Assembly (NCBI GenBank): GCA_016841005.1
Contig: JAEORG010000122.1
Span: forward strand, 1-8,564
DNA: 8,564 bases
From: Candidatus Thorarchaeota archaeon
GTDB taxonomy: Archaea > Asgardarchaeota > Thorarchaeia > Thorarchaeales > Thorarchaeaceae
Reading direction: 5' to 3'
Notes under the pieces: generated by a model
What the model was told of the DNA's origin: nothing
The model's input: only the letters and a program-made list of their open reading frames with translations
Databases searched by the model: none
In this document: piece by piece, positions 1 to 5,278 of the stretch
Layout: the number at the start of each line of letters is the position of its first letter
Numbering within the stretch: the stretch's first letter is position 1
Program-made: the position numbers and the translations under genes

Positions 1-122
1 GTGTCTTCTTCGCCAAGATGGCTTGCCAAGGAGTCCTTGACTTCTTCCTTTTTTTCGCCATATACTGTGATAAAGAGGTCAGCTTCAAGTTCCTTATTTT
101 CTTCAGACGCGGATATCTCCAT
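1..122 (-). CDS. 5' end of an unrecognised acidic protein (truncated by the window edge)
   Basis: Read on the minus strand, an ATG at 122-120 opens a frame of 40 codons with no stop before the window edge. It begins MEISASEENKELEADLFITV and continues with a Lys/Glu-rich stretch (GEKKEEVKDSLASHLGEED). GGAGGT lies one base before the ATG, closer than an SD normally sits, and a stop lies four codons upstream in frame. A TTG three codons earlier is the only other start in the frame. The codons look natural (GAA/GAG, AAG, GGC), and the gene would be divergent from the methyltransferase at 229. I do not recognise the family: the visible part is an acidic N-terminal tail followed by what may be the first beta strand (LFITVYG). 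No function is proposed. That it is coding is likely but rests on a short stretch. Confidence 0.5.
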   Translation of the reverse strand, partial: MEISASEENKELEADLFITVYGEKKEEVKDSLASHLGEED

Positions 123-162
123 TACCTCCAATTAACCAACGTAGACTCAATCGGCATAATAC

Positions 163-171
163 AATATAATT
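163..171 (-). promoter_or_regulatory. TATA-like box for the leftward gene
   Basis: On the minus strand the sequence AATTATATTG is centred about 44 bases before the ATG at 122, which would leave a leader of roughly 18 bases. It is the most AT-rich element of the divergent gap 123-228. The call is positional only. Confidence 0.3.
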
Positions 172-199
172 CTTGTCAGAAACCAGATAGGCTCAACAT

Positions 200-207
200 C
201 TTTATGG
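200..207 (+). promoter_or_regulatory. TATA-like box for the methyltransferase/carbonic anhydrase unit
   Basis: CTTTATGG is centred about 26 bases before the ATG at 229. This is the spacing of an archaeal TATA box on a leaderless transcript. There is no SD-like sequence directly before that ATG, which fits leaderless initiation. Confidence 0.4.
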
Positions 208-228
208 GACAAGAACACGCTTTATCCT

Positions 229-939
229 ATGTCCGATGTTTTTGGTATGATAATGCGAGATGCTCATAAAGGAGAACTAGTTGAATACAAAATGATACGT
301 GATGATGGATTCATAACTGAATCTAACGGAGCAGCATATCTAGCAGATGTTTCTGAATGGGATCACGCAGAGCGATTAGCTATTCGAGAGGTTGAGGGAC
401 CGGTTCTTGACATTGGTTGCGGTGCTGGAAGAGTAGGTCTTTACCTACAAAGGAAAGGAATCAGTTATACTGGTATAGATCTTTCACCTCTAGCAATTGA
501 AACATGTAAACTACAAGGGCTTAATGAAGTTCATATGATGTCTGCTAACTCATTAGATCTTGATAGGAGTGACTTTAGGTCAGTGGTTATGTTTGGTAAC
601 AACTTTGGGCTTCTTGGAGAGGTGGATGGTACAGTTGGGATGCTAAAAGTGTTGTATAATCTGACTCTGCCTGAAGCGAAGATATTCGCAGGGTCTAGAG
701 ATGTCCGTCATACTAACGTACCAGAACATTTGGCATATCACAGACGTAATCGTGAAAGAAACTGGCCAATTGGTAAAGTTACTCTTAAGATAGAATATCA
801 AGGAATCGAATCGGATTGGTGGAATTTCCTGATGGTCATCCCAGATGAAATGGACGCAATAGCTAGAAAAGCAGGATGGTATCTTGAGAAGACTATTGGA
901 AAACCCAACTACTATGTTGGTGTACTAAGGAAGGTTTGA
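229..939 (+). CDS. class I SAM-dependent methyltransferase
   Basis: A 236-residue soluble protein with a Rossmann-type methyltransferase fold. Motif I is VLDIGCGAG at residues 59-67, and the acidic end of strand 2 is D84 in YTGIDLSP, which should bind the SAM ribose. The segment MFGNNFGLLG (121-130) matches the motif IV region, and HLAYHRRNRERN near residue 168 is a recurring signature of one uncharacterised branch of this superfamily. The N-terminus (DVFGMIMRDAHKGE...RDDGF) also matches that branch, which supports the ATG at 229 over later Met codons. The substrate cannot be read from sequence. The gene is followed directly by the carbonic anhydrase-like gene with overlapping stop and start, so the two are co-transcribed. 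Methyltransferase identity is firm; target (small molecule, lipid or protein) is unknown. Confidence 0.87.
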   Translation: MSDVFGMIMRDAHKGELVEYKMIRDDGFITESNGAAYLADVSEWDHAERLAIREVEGPVLDIGCGAGRVGLYLQRKGISYTGIDLSPLAIETCKLQGLNEVHMMSANSLDLDRSDFRSVVMFGNNFGLLGEVDGTVGMLKVLYNLTLPEAKIFAGSRDVRHTNVPEHLAYHRRNRERNWPIGKVTLKIEYQGIESDWWNFLMVIPDEMDAIARKAGWYLEKTIGKPNYYVGVLRKV

Positions 940-1472
940 GATTGGCGATATACGCATTGGGAGAAAAGGTTCCAGACATTGCAAAGAGCGCGTATATTCA
1001 CCCACAGGCATCAGTAATTGGGGATGTCAAGATTGGGGAACGCGTTTTTGTAGCACCAATGGCATCTATACGAGGCGACATTGGAAGTATTGAGATTGGA
1101 GATGAATCCAATGTACAAGATGGAGCAGTAATTCATTCTACAGAGGTCCATGATACTATTCTTGGAAAAAGAGTGAATGTTGGACATAATGCATCGATTC
1201 ATGCAAATATTCTCCATGATTATGTTGCTATTGGAATGGGTGCAGTGGTGATGCTTGAATGCATCGTTGCAGAAGGTGCACTGATTGCAAACTCAGCATT
1301 ACTTCATCCTAAAACTAAGACGGAACCATACAAAATCTATGCAGGAGTTCCAGCGAAGTATATCAGAGACCTCCAACCAGATGATCCTGCAAGGAAAGCT
1401 ATTGAGAGATATGTTCAGACCTATGTTGGTAACACTACAAGATATCCAGAAGGATTACGAAAATTAGATTGA
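936..1472 (+). CDS. gamma-class carbonic anhydrase-like left-handed beta-helix protein
   Basis: A 178-residue hexapeptide-repeat protein (for example SVIGDVKIGERVFVAP, SIEIGDESNVQDGAVI). The repeats build a left-handed beta helix, and the family forms trimers with metal at subunit interfaces. The three metal ligands of Methanosarcina Cam appear conserved as H67 (VIHS), H84 and H89 (VGHNASIH). The companion active-site residues R46, D48 and Q61 are also present, so reversible CO2 hydration is plausible. The acidic loop carrying the Cam proton-shuttle glutamates seems absent, as in CamH and the CaiE/PaaY-like members, some of which lack strong activity. The start is non-ATG: TTG at 936 overlaps the upstream TGA as TTGA. 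A second in-frame TTG at 942 lies 6 bases after AAGGAAGGT and may be the real start. The end overlaps the convergent membrane gene by 9 bases. The cytoplasmic location is inferred from the lack of a signal peptide. Confidence 0.87.
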   Translation: MRLAIYALGEKVPDIAKSAYIHPQASVIGDVKIGERVFVAPMASIRGDIGSIEIGDESNVQDGAVIHSTEVHDTILGKRVNVGHNASIHANILHDYVAIGMGAVVMLECIVAEGALIANSALLHPKTKTEPYKIYAGVPAKYIRDLQPDDPARKAIERYVQTYVGNTTRYPEGLRKLD

Positions 1473-2111
1473 TTTCTTCTCATCCAGTAGTGATAGTATG
1501 ATCCTCTGAATTGAATCTATGAGTTCCTGTTCTTCACGAGTCTCATACCAATATCCATCAAGAGGATTGATTTTCAGATTGAAAGAAACGAACTCCTTAG
1601 TGGCGATGTTAATTTTTGCAGACACTTCCGTTTTCAGTAGATTAATAGATGGAACAGCCGCTAGTGCTGGTGTAAGCGGAATAATTCCGATATACAAGAG
1701 GGATGCTACAACCATAATGAGTTCAGCAATTTCTGTAGAATCTAATATCGAATTGTATACAACAAACCAAGCAAGAAGAATAGGAACAGCCGCACCAAGT
1801 AAAGCTTGCAACAATATTTTCCATGAAACTCCGCCCCGTCTGAATGAAAACACAATCTGATTGTCCACTTGCTCTGTTTCTATTTTTCTATATCTGAATC
1901 TGGTTGTGATAAGCGACATTATGCTGTAGAAGATAATTATCAAAGTAGCAGTTAGCATATCGAGGGTAACTCTGAGAAGCCAAATTGAAAAAATTGAGAT
2001 TGATACTAGCACTGCAAGATAAGGCCAATACGAATAAACAGGATCAAAGAAAAATAGAGCGACTTCCTTTGTTTGTTGATCCGACTCTCGTGTTTCATTT
2101 TGTTCAGACAT
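1464..2111 (-). CDS. four-helix integral membrane protein of unknown function
   Basis: A 215-residue protein beginning MSEQNETRESDQQTKE. It has a short charged polar N-terminus, then two close hydrophobic helices at about 28-48 and 49-70, a basic loop (RFRYRK, then FRRGG), a second pair of helices at about 98-120 and 128-150, and a soluble C-terminal tail of about 60 residues. By the positive-inside rule the basic loop, and so both termini, should face the cytoplasm. The start at 2111 is chosen because a TATA-like box is centred about 27 bases upstream; a TTG start at 2156 would place that box inside the gene. I see no catalytic motif and recognise no family. It is divergent from the zinc-ribbon gene, with start codons 96 bases apart, and its 3' end overlaps the carbonic anhydrase-like gene. 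Coding is well supported; function is not. Confidence 0.75.
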   Translation of the reverse strand: MSEQNETRESDQQTKEVALFFFDPVYSYWPYLAVLVSISIFSIWLLRVTLDMLTATLIIIFYSIMSLITTRFRYRKIETEQVDNQIVFSFRRGGVSWKILLQALLGAAVPILLAWFVVYNSILDSTEIAELIMVVASLLYIGIIPLTPALAAVPSINLLKTEVSAKINIATKEFVSFNLKINPLDGYWYETREEQELIDSIQRIILSLLDEKKSI

Positions 2112-2133
2112 ACCCTTTTCGAATAACAATCCC

Positions 2134-2143
2134 TTGATATAAG
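2134..2143 (-). promoter_or_regulatory. TATA box of the membrane protein gene
   Basis: The minus-strand sequence CTTATATCAA is centred about 27 bases before the ATG at 2111, the spacing expected for leaderless archaeal transcription. It decides the start in favour of 2111 over upstream non-ATG codons. Confidence 0.5.
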
Positions 2144-2164
2144 ATTCTAATCTCAAGAGGAGAG

Positions 2165-2171
2165 CTTATAG
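2165..2171 (+). promoter_or_regulatory. TATA-like box of the zinc-ribbon gene
   Basis: CTTATAG is centred about 40 bases before the ATG at 2208, giving a leader of about 15 bases. It is only 25 bases before an in-frame TTG at 2193, so a leaderless TTG start cannot be excluded. It lies about 30 bases from the opposing TATA box, forming a compact divergent promoter pair. Confidence 0.4.
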
Positions 2172-2207
2172 CACTGAAAGATTACAGAAAAGTTGAGTGT
2201 GTTTTCA

Positions 2208-2588
2208 ATGTCAAAGAAATCCTTTAGCTATTATTGCTATGTATGTGGTCATAGAAATCATATCGACCCTGAAGTTCCGAAGGCTCCAAAAATGATGAAA
2301 CATCTCGTGGAGTGTTCAAACTGCCAGGACCAAACACACATTCTAGTCACATCTTGTCCAAATTGTGATGAGGGAGTAAAATACTTCCTCTCAGACCTTG
2401 ATTTTCCAGAAGAGGTAAGACACCTCTCTCAAGCATACGTCGATATCATTCAGGGAATCAAGAATAGTCTTGCAGAGTATATTGAAGAATTTGAAGTATC
2501 TTTACCAAAGCGGTGGTCAGTTTCGCTTGAATGTACCTGTGGAAATTCATACATTGCTGAGATTCCTTTACCATCGACACTAACGTGA
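2208..2588 (+). CDS. small multi-cysteine zinc-ribbon-like protein
   Basis: A 126-residue protein with four cysteine pairs: C10-x2-C13 (CYVCGHRN), C36-x2-C39 (CSNC), C50-x2-C53 (CPNC) and C109-x-C111 (CTCG). The spacing suggests two zinc ribbons, perhaps C10/C13 with C36/C39 and C50/C53 with the C-terminal pair. They would be separated by an acidic helical insert at about 60-100 (FPEEVRHLSQAYVDIIQGIKNSLAEYIEEFE). Such proteins often bind nucleic acid or serve as small protein-protein adaptors, but nothing here fixes a partner. ATG 2208 is preferred; the in-frame TTG at 2193 would add five residues (MSVFS). No signal peptide or membrane segment is seen, so it should be cytosolic. It shares a divergent promoter region with the membrane gene at 1464-2111. 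Metal binding is likely from the pattern; function is unknown. Confidence 0.75.
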   Translation: MSKKSFSYYCYVCGHRNHIDPEVPKAPKMMKHLVECSNCQDQTHILVTSCPNCDEGVKYFLSDLDFPEEVRHLSQAYVDIIQGIKNSLAEYIEEFEVSLPKRWSVSLECTCGNSYIAEIPLPSTLT

Positions 2589-2666
2589 TGATAATCTGTA
2601 ATCTATATTTATCGTAAACTCGAATTGCTAATTGCAGGATATTCTAGTTGTGATGATTGAGATTCC

Positions 2667-3110
2667 TTACTCTTTGATATTAATTGTATAATTCAAGTGA
2701 ACAGGACACTTCATAGAGTTGGCAACCAGACAGTATTGGTGTGAGCGTTCAGCTACTTTCTCCATCTTCTGCACAAGTGAGTCGTCAGCTACAAGAATAT
2801 TCACATCTAGAGTAATCTGATCAAATTCCCAACCATATTCACCCTTTGCTAATGTTCCGGTTCCTTTGACGGAGAAATCTAGAAACTCAACATGGAATCG
2901 TTTAGCGACTCCATGCATACTTACACCATAACAGGTAACAGCAGATGCGAGAAACAAATCTTCAGGAGAGAATTTATCTACAGGTGCATCTGGCCAAAAG
3001 TCAAGTGGAGTTGCAATTTCAAGTGTAGGTTTATTCTTTACCTCCAATGTTACTATTTTCTCTTTGACCCACTTACTATTCATTTCATACCTATGTTCTT
3101 CGTCGGTCAT
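2667..3110 (-). CDS. OsmC/Ohr family thiol protein (putative organic hydroperoxide reductase)
   Basis: A 147-residue cytosolic protein, the usual length of the family. The signature SPEDLFLASAVTCYGVSMHGVAKR places the peroxidatic cysteine at C60, ten residues after the conserved glutamate E50. The second family cysteine is C127 in AERSHQYCLVANSMKC. Family members use such a thiol pair to reduce organic hydroperoxides, recycled by lipoyl or other thiol donors. The presence of both cysteines argues for an active enzyme, although many archaeal OsmC proteins are untested. A further Cys (C135) lies eight residues on and is not part of the standard pair. ATG 3110 is chosen because the N-terminal strand starts soon after; Met10 is a weaker alternative. 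The gene appears monocistronic: its 3' end converges on the zinc-ribbon gene across 78 bases with no strong hairpin, and upstream it has its own TATA-like box and a short palindrome. Confidence 0.88.
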   Translation of the reverse strand: MTDEEHRYEMNSKWVKEKIVTLEVKNKPTLEIATPLDFWPDAPVDKFSPEDLFLASAVTCYGVSMHGVAKRFHVEFLDFSVKGTGTLAKGEYGWEFDQITLDVNILVADDSLVQKMEKVAERSHQYCLVANSMKCPVHLNYTINIKE

Positions 3111-3122
3111 ACTATCATCGTT

Positions 3123-3144
3123 AAAACGTTTTCAGATTATCTAA
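3123..3144 (-). promoter_or_regulatory. OsmC promoter: TATA-like box and short palindrome
   Basis: On the minus strand, TTTAGATAA (3136-3144) is centred about 30 bases before the ATG at 3110. The perfect 10-base palindrome AAAACGTTTT (3123-3132) lies between it and the start codon, where a bound repressor would block initiation. AT-rich palindromes of this length can arise by chance, so the operator role is tentative. Confidence 0.35.
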
Positions 3145-3263
3145 AAATGGCTTCTGTTGTGGCTATTTTCCAAACCATTCTGTGCCTTTAAAACACGCCA
3201 AATACGAAAGTACGGTTAACTCAAAGGTAGTGCTTATTAGGAAGTTAGTGTATTCTAAAAATA

Positions 3264-3357
3264 GGTAGTCAGGTGGCTAGTGGGGCAAAACTACTTCTGT
3301 AACATGCCCTCATAACTCCCCCCTCCTACCAGTTTGGCCTTACTGGCACTGGCTACC
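3264..3357. ncRNA. candidate structured RNA (strand unresolved)
   Basis: The ends pair: GGTAGTCAG (3264-3272) with CTGGCTACC (3349-3357), nine pairs including one G-U on the plus strand. Inside are GGGGC (3282-3286) with GCCCT (3306-3310), again with one G-U on the plus strand, and CCAGT (3329-3333) with ACTGG (3342-3346) around an eight-base loop. Together this gives a three-way-junction layout. Both G-U pairs become A-C mismatches on the minus strand, favouring plus-strand RNA. A plus TATA-like CTTATTAG (3233-3240) sits about 27 bases before the fold. In contrast, only the minus strand has a T-run after the outer stem (TATTTTT, 3263-3257). No known RNA family is recognised. It could be chance folding. 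Confidence 0.3.
3289..3299 (+). repeat. 11-base direct repeat, copy 1
   Basis: AACTACTTCTG is repeated exactly at 3358-3368, 69 bases away. This copy falls in the loop of the GGGGC/GCCCT hairpin, and the second directly follows the outer stem of the candidate RNA. Its ACTAC core could also pair with GTAGT at 3265-3269, competing with the outer stem. Confidence 0.45.
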
Positions 3358-3368
3358 AACTACTTCTG
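3358..3368 (+). repeat. 11-base direct repeat, copy 2
   Basis: An exact second copy of AACTACTTCTG (first at 3289-3299), immediately after the outer stem of the foldable segment. It is too short to be a mobile-element mark, and no transposase is nearby. Confidence 0.45.
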
Positions 3369-3382
3369 AAATAAATAGGGGA

Positions 3383-3428
3383 GATTAAAAATAAGAGAAA
3401 GCTAGCCGCATCTTGACCGCGGCCAGCT
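3383..3428 (-). terminator. hairpin terminator of the vWA gene
   Basis: On the minus strand, six bases after the vWA stop codon, AGCTGGCCGC (3428-3419) pairs with GCGGCTAGCT (3409-3400) around a 9-base loop. That is ten pairs, one of them G-U. A pyrimidine-rich tract containing TTATTTTT (3399-3383) follows. The G-U is a mismatch on the plus strand, so the hairpin is built for minus-strand RNA, matching the gene's direction. Confidence 0.65.
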
Positions 3429-3434
3429 AAGAGT

Positions 3435-4319
3435 TTATTCTGATTTCTTCTTCAATTGTCTGAGGGCTTCTTTTACATCCTCTTCGCTAACTGCTTCCTC
3501 AGCCATTTCAAATTCACCAGCGGCTGAAGGAGCGCCAGATGGTGCAGCACGTATTGCCCGTTTTGTTACACCTTTTGACCTGATCTTAGCATAGAGTGAT
3601 TGCACTTTCTCTTCAGTCAAGTCCTCATCAGTGAATTCATCCATATTGACACCAAGCTCTTCGAGTATTTCCTTCTGAATTGCAATCTTGTCAATCTCTT
3701 CTGTTGCGATTCCTGTAATAAGCTTGACAAGCTCTTCAGCCTTAGTCAATGGGAAGAAAATACCTTCAGTTTCCTTCGCAATCTTCTCGAAGGTCTTTAC
3801 AGCTTTTTCATAGTTCGCTATTTCAGGGTAGCATCCAACCATGTGGTAGACAATTCCTTTCTCATACGCAACCTTAGCTTCTTTGTCCCACTTTGCTCCG
3901 TCAGGGGTGCCTTTCGGCCATCTATCTCCGGATTCTACACCGTGAGGTGGCGCATCCGCAACTAGGACAACAACTTTGGCGGCATCTCTGAGGAATTCCA
4001 TTCTATTAGCAACATTCATTGCAGTTGAAACAGCCTCTGGTCCATCACCTCCGCCAGATGCCTGCATCTGCTTTACATTCTCCTCAATCTTGTGTGTGTC
4101 GGAGGTCAGCTCATACTTCTGTGTAACCCATGTGCTCTCCTCCGGTTCGTGATCGCGGTATGCTACCAGTCCGACCCTTAATCTATGACAAAGTTCCTCT
4201 TTCTTAATCGTACGAATAATCTCAAGAATCTTTGACTTTGTTTGTTCGATGTAGGGACCCATTGAGCCCGTATTGTCTACGACGAATACCAAGTCCAACT
4301 GTCCTAATCTTTCTGACAT
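3435..4319 (-). CDS. von Willebrand factor A domain protein
   Basis: A 294-residue protein with a vWA domain over about residues 7-200. The metal-binding (MIDAS) motif is D15-N-T17-G-S19, a DxTxS variant of DxSxS. The second and third loops are SGGGDGPEA (88-96) and VADAPPHG (120-127, D122). Strands LDLVFVVD, RLRVGLVAYRD and KVVVLVAD and the segment YHMVGCYPE complete the fold. It resembles the vWA domains joined to alpha-kinases in eukaryotes (VwkA type), but no kinase is present. The tail (about 205-294) is charged, helical and Ala/Glu-rich, perhaps a protein-binding arm. No signal peptide or membrane helix is seen, so it should act inside the cell as a metal-dependent adaptor; its partner is unknown. 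ATG 4319 is chosen for the GAGGT eight bases upstream. ATG 4379, 27 bases after a TATA box, and ATG 4454 are alternatives in frame. Confidence 0.85.
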   Translation of the reverse strand: MSERLGQLDLVFVVDNTGSMGPYIEQTKSKILEIIRTIKKEELCHRLRVGLVAYRDHEPEESTWVTQKYELTSDTHKIEENVKQMQASGGGDGPEAVSTAMNVANRMEFLRDAAKVVVLVADAPPHGVESGDRWPKGTPDGAKWDKEAKVAYEKGIVYHMVGCYPEIANYEKAVKTFEKIAKETEGIFFPLTKAEELVKLITGIATEEIDKIAIQKEILEELGVNMDEFTDEDLTEEKVQSLYAKIRSKGVTKRAIRAAPSGAPSAAGEFEMAEEAVSEEDVKEALRQLKKKSE

Positions 4320-4401
4320 TGTTAAAACCTCAACAATTGTTGGAGCCTCGTCTTGAGAGGTTATAAGTTTCTGCCGCATATTCTGTTCACGTAAAAGTTG
4401 C

Positions 4402-4412
4402 CATATTTTTAT
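4402..4412 (-). promoter_or_regulatory. TATA box of the vWA gene
   Basis: The minus-strand sequence ATAAAAATATG is centred about 27 bases before the in-frame ATG at 4379 and about 87 bases before the preferred ATG at 4319. Transcription should therefore begin near 4380. This gives either a leaderless start at 4379 or a 60-base leader ending in the GAGGT SD before 4319. The ATG at 4454 would lie upstream of the promoter and is unlikely. Confidence 0.45.
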
Positions 4413-4433
4413 GAAATGGGGCGAGGAAAAAGG

Positions 4434-4441
4434 AATTTTAG
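4434..4441 (+). promoter_or_regulatory. TATA-like box of the PAP2 gene
   Basis: AATTTTAG is centred about 28 bases before the ATG at 4466, fitting a leaderless transcript. It lies within 35 bases of the opposing vWA TATA box, so the two promoters could interfere or be co-regulated. Confidence 0.4.
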
Positions 4442-4465
4442 TCGGAGAGTTCATAGATACATAGT

Positions 4466-5197
4466 ATGAGTTCTTCTAAATTCCAGGAATACATTTGGAT
4501 CATCTATGGGGTCGTAAGCATCATCATAATCTTCGGAGTGTCTTTAATCTATGATGCTGTTGCAACACTATCTGTTCAATTACATACTCCTGTCCAATTG
4601 GCGACTCCACTTGATCTGGCGATTCCACTTATTCCTGAGTTTATCATAATATACTGGTACATCTTCTACTCGTTCATATTTTTCAGCTACTTTTACTTCG
4701 CATTCGTTGATCGAGAGTATCGCAATGCACTTGTATTGGCGTTTGTACTAGTCAATGTAGTAGCCTATGTAATCTACCTAATTTTTCCAGTTCTTGGGCC
4801 GGACCGATTTGTGTCTGGTACTGATATCTTCTCACTCCAGATACAAGCCCTCTATGCTGGTGATGTGCATGTCAATTGTTTTCCAAGCTTACATGGCTCA
4901 ACATCTCTACTCACTGCATATGCCCTTTGGAGAGCAAAGAAGCAGTACGGGTATATATCCTGGCCAATTGCAATAGCGGTCATAATATCTACGCTATTCG
5001 TTCGTCAGCATTGGATAGCTGACCAAATCCTTGCAGCAATTGTAACCCTTCCAATTGCCTATTTCGTATTCAACCGGTTCAAATACACACGAGTTACTGA
5101 ATCAAGTACAGTTGTGCAGAAATGGCAGATTCTTGTTGCAGTGGTCGCAGCCGTGCTCTTCATGATACTGTATCTGTGGGTATTCTATCTAACATAA
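4466..5197 (+). CDS. PAP2-superfamily membrane phosphatase/transferase
   Basis: A 243-residue polytopic protein with about six hydrophobic helices (about 10-30, 58-80, 88-108, 145-155 merging into the core, 164-180, 215-241). The catalytic motifs are of the PAP2_3 / inositol-phosphorylceramide-synthase-like type. C2 is C-F-P140-S-L-H143-G, with the general-acid histidine H143. C3 is S175-T-x5-H182-x3-D186, in exact register with SR-x5-H-x3-D but with Thr in place of the phosphate-binding Arg; R180 is close by. The C1 motif KxxxxxxRP is not present in standard form, and FPVLGPDRF (107-115) occupies its place. Likely substrates are prenyl or lipid phosphates at the membrane surface, hydrolysed or used as phospho-alcohol donors. 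Which reaction it performs is not decided. It is divergent from the vWA gene and ends at a strong hairpin. Family assignment is good, specific role open. Confidence 0.83.
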   Translation: MSSSKFQEYIWIIYGVVSIIIIFGVSLIYDAVATLSVQLHTPVQLATPLDLAIPLIPEFIIIYWYIFYSFIFFSYFYFAFVDREYRNALVLAFVLVNVVAYVIYLIFPVLGPDRFVSGTDIFSLQIQALYAGDVHVNCFPSLHGSTSLLTAYALWRAKKQYGYISWPIAIAVIISTLFVRQHWIADQILAAIVTLPIAYFVFNRFKYTRVTESSTVVQKWQILVAVVAAVLFMILYLWVFYLT

Positions 5198-5223
5198 CCT
5201 GTTCGAATAAAAACTAGAAGGAG

Positions 5224-5261
5224 GTCAGAAGAAAATCCCATTAGCTAGGGATACTTCTGAC
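5224..5261. terminator. bidirectional hairpin between the PAP2 and Amt genes
   Basis: GTCAGAAG (5224-5231) pairs with CTTCTGAC (5254-5261). Inside it, ATCCC (5235-5239) pairs with GGGAT (5248-5252) around an eight-base loop; the two helices are separated by an AAA/A internal loop. That is thirteen Watson-Crick pairs with no G-U, so it forms equally well from either strand. It sits between two convergent genes, 26 bases after one stop and 17 after the other. There is no long T-run, so it may act as a 3'-end or RNA-stability structure as much as a terminator. Confidence 0.6.
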
Positions 5262-5278
5262 TCTCAAATTCAATGAAC

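Larger units (their letters stand above)
3111..3434. other. 324-base intergenic region between the OsmC and vWA genes
   Basis: No convincing protein gene is present. From the OsmC side it holds the OsmC promoter (3123-3144), AT-rich spacer to about 3260, a GC-richer stretch at 3264-3357 able to fold, two copies of an 11-base direct repeat, and the vWA terminator hairpin at 3400-3428. A 14-codon reading frame on the minus strand (3313-3269) follows a G-rich SD-like run but is not accepted as a gene. I checked for tRNA features (the GGTTCGAATCC-type T loop and a closed acceptor stem) and saw none. Confidence 0.7.

Noticed and set aside
18..269. An 83-codon plus-strand frame at the left edge
   Set aside because: It is Phe/Cys/Tyr-rich, resembles no family, overlaps the start of the methyltransferase in another frame, and lies opposite a better minus-strand frame.
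1519..1860. A 113-codon plus-strand frame opposite the membrane protein gene
   Set aside because: It is low in recognisable features and lacks a promoter. The minus frame has coherent helices and a well-placed TATA box.
2562..2670. TGAGATTCCTT occurring twice, near the ends of the zinc-ribbon and OsmC genes
   Set aside because: One copy is inside coding sequence, and no other repeat feature, hairpin or mobile-element mark is associated; probably chance.
3269..3313. A 14-codon minus-strand frame (MRACYRSSFAPLAT) after a G-rich SD-like run
   Set aside because: It is too short to judge, has no leader-peptide character (no runs of one amino acid), and lies inside the foldable segment. The G-run also explains the apparent SD.
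3264..3357. The foldable segment as a tRNA
   Set aside because: There is no T-loop sequence, no 7-pair acceptor stem and no anticodon arm in the right register.
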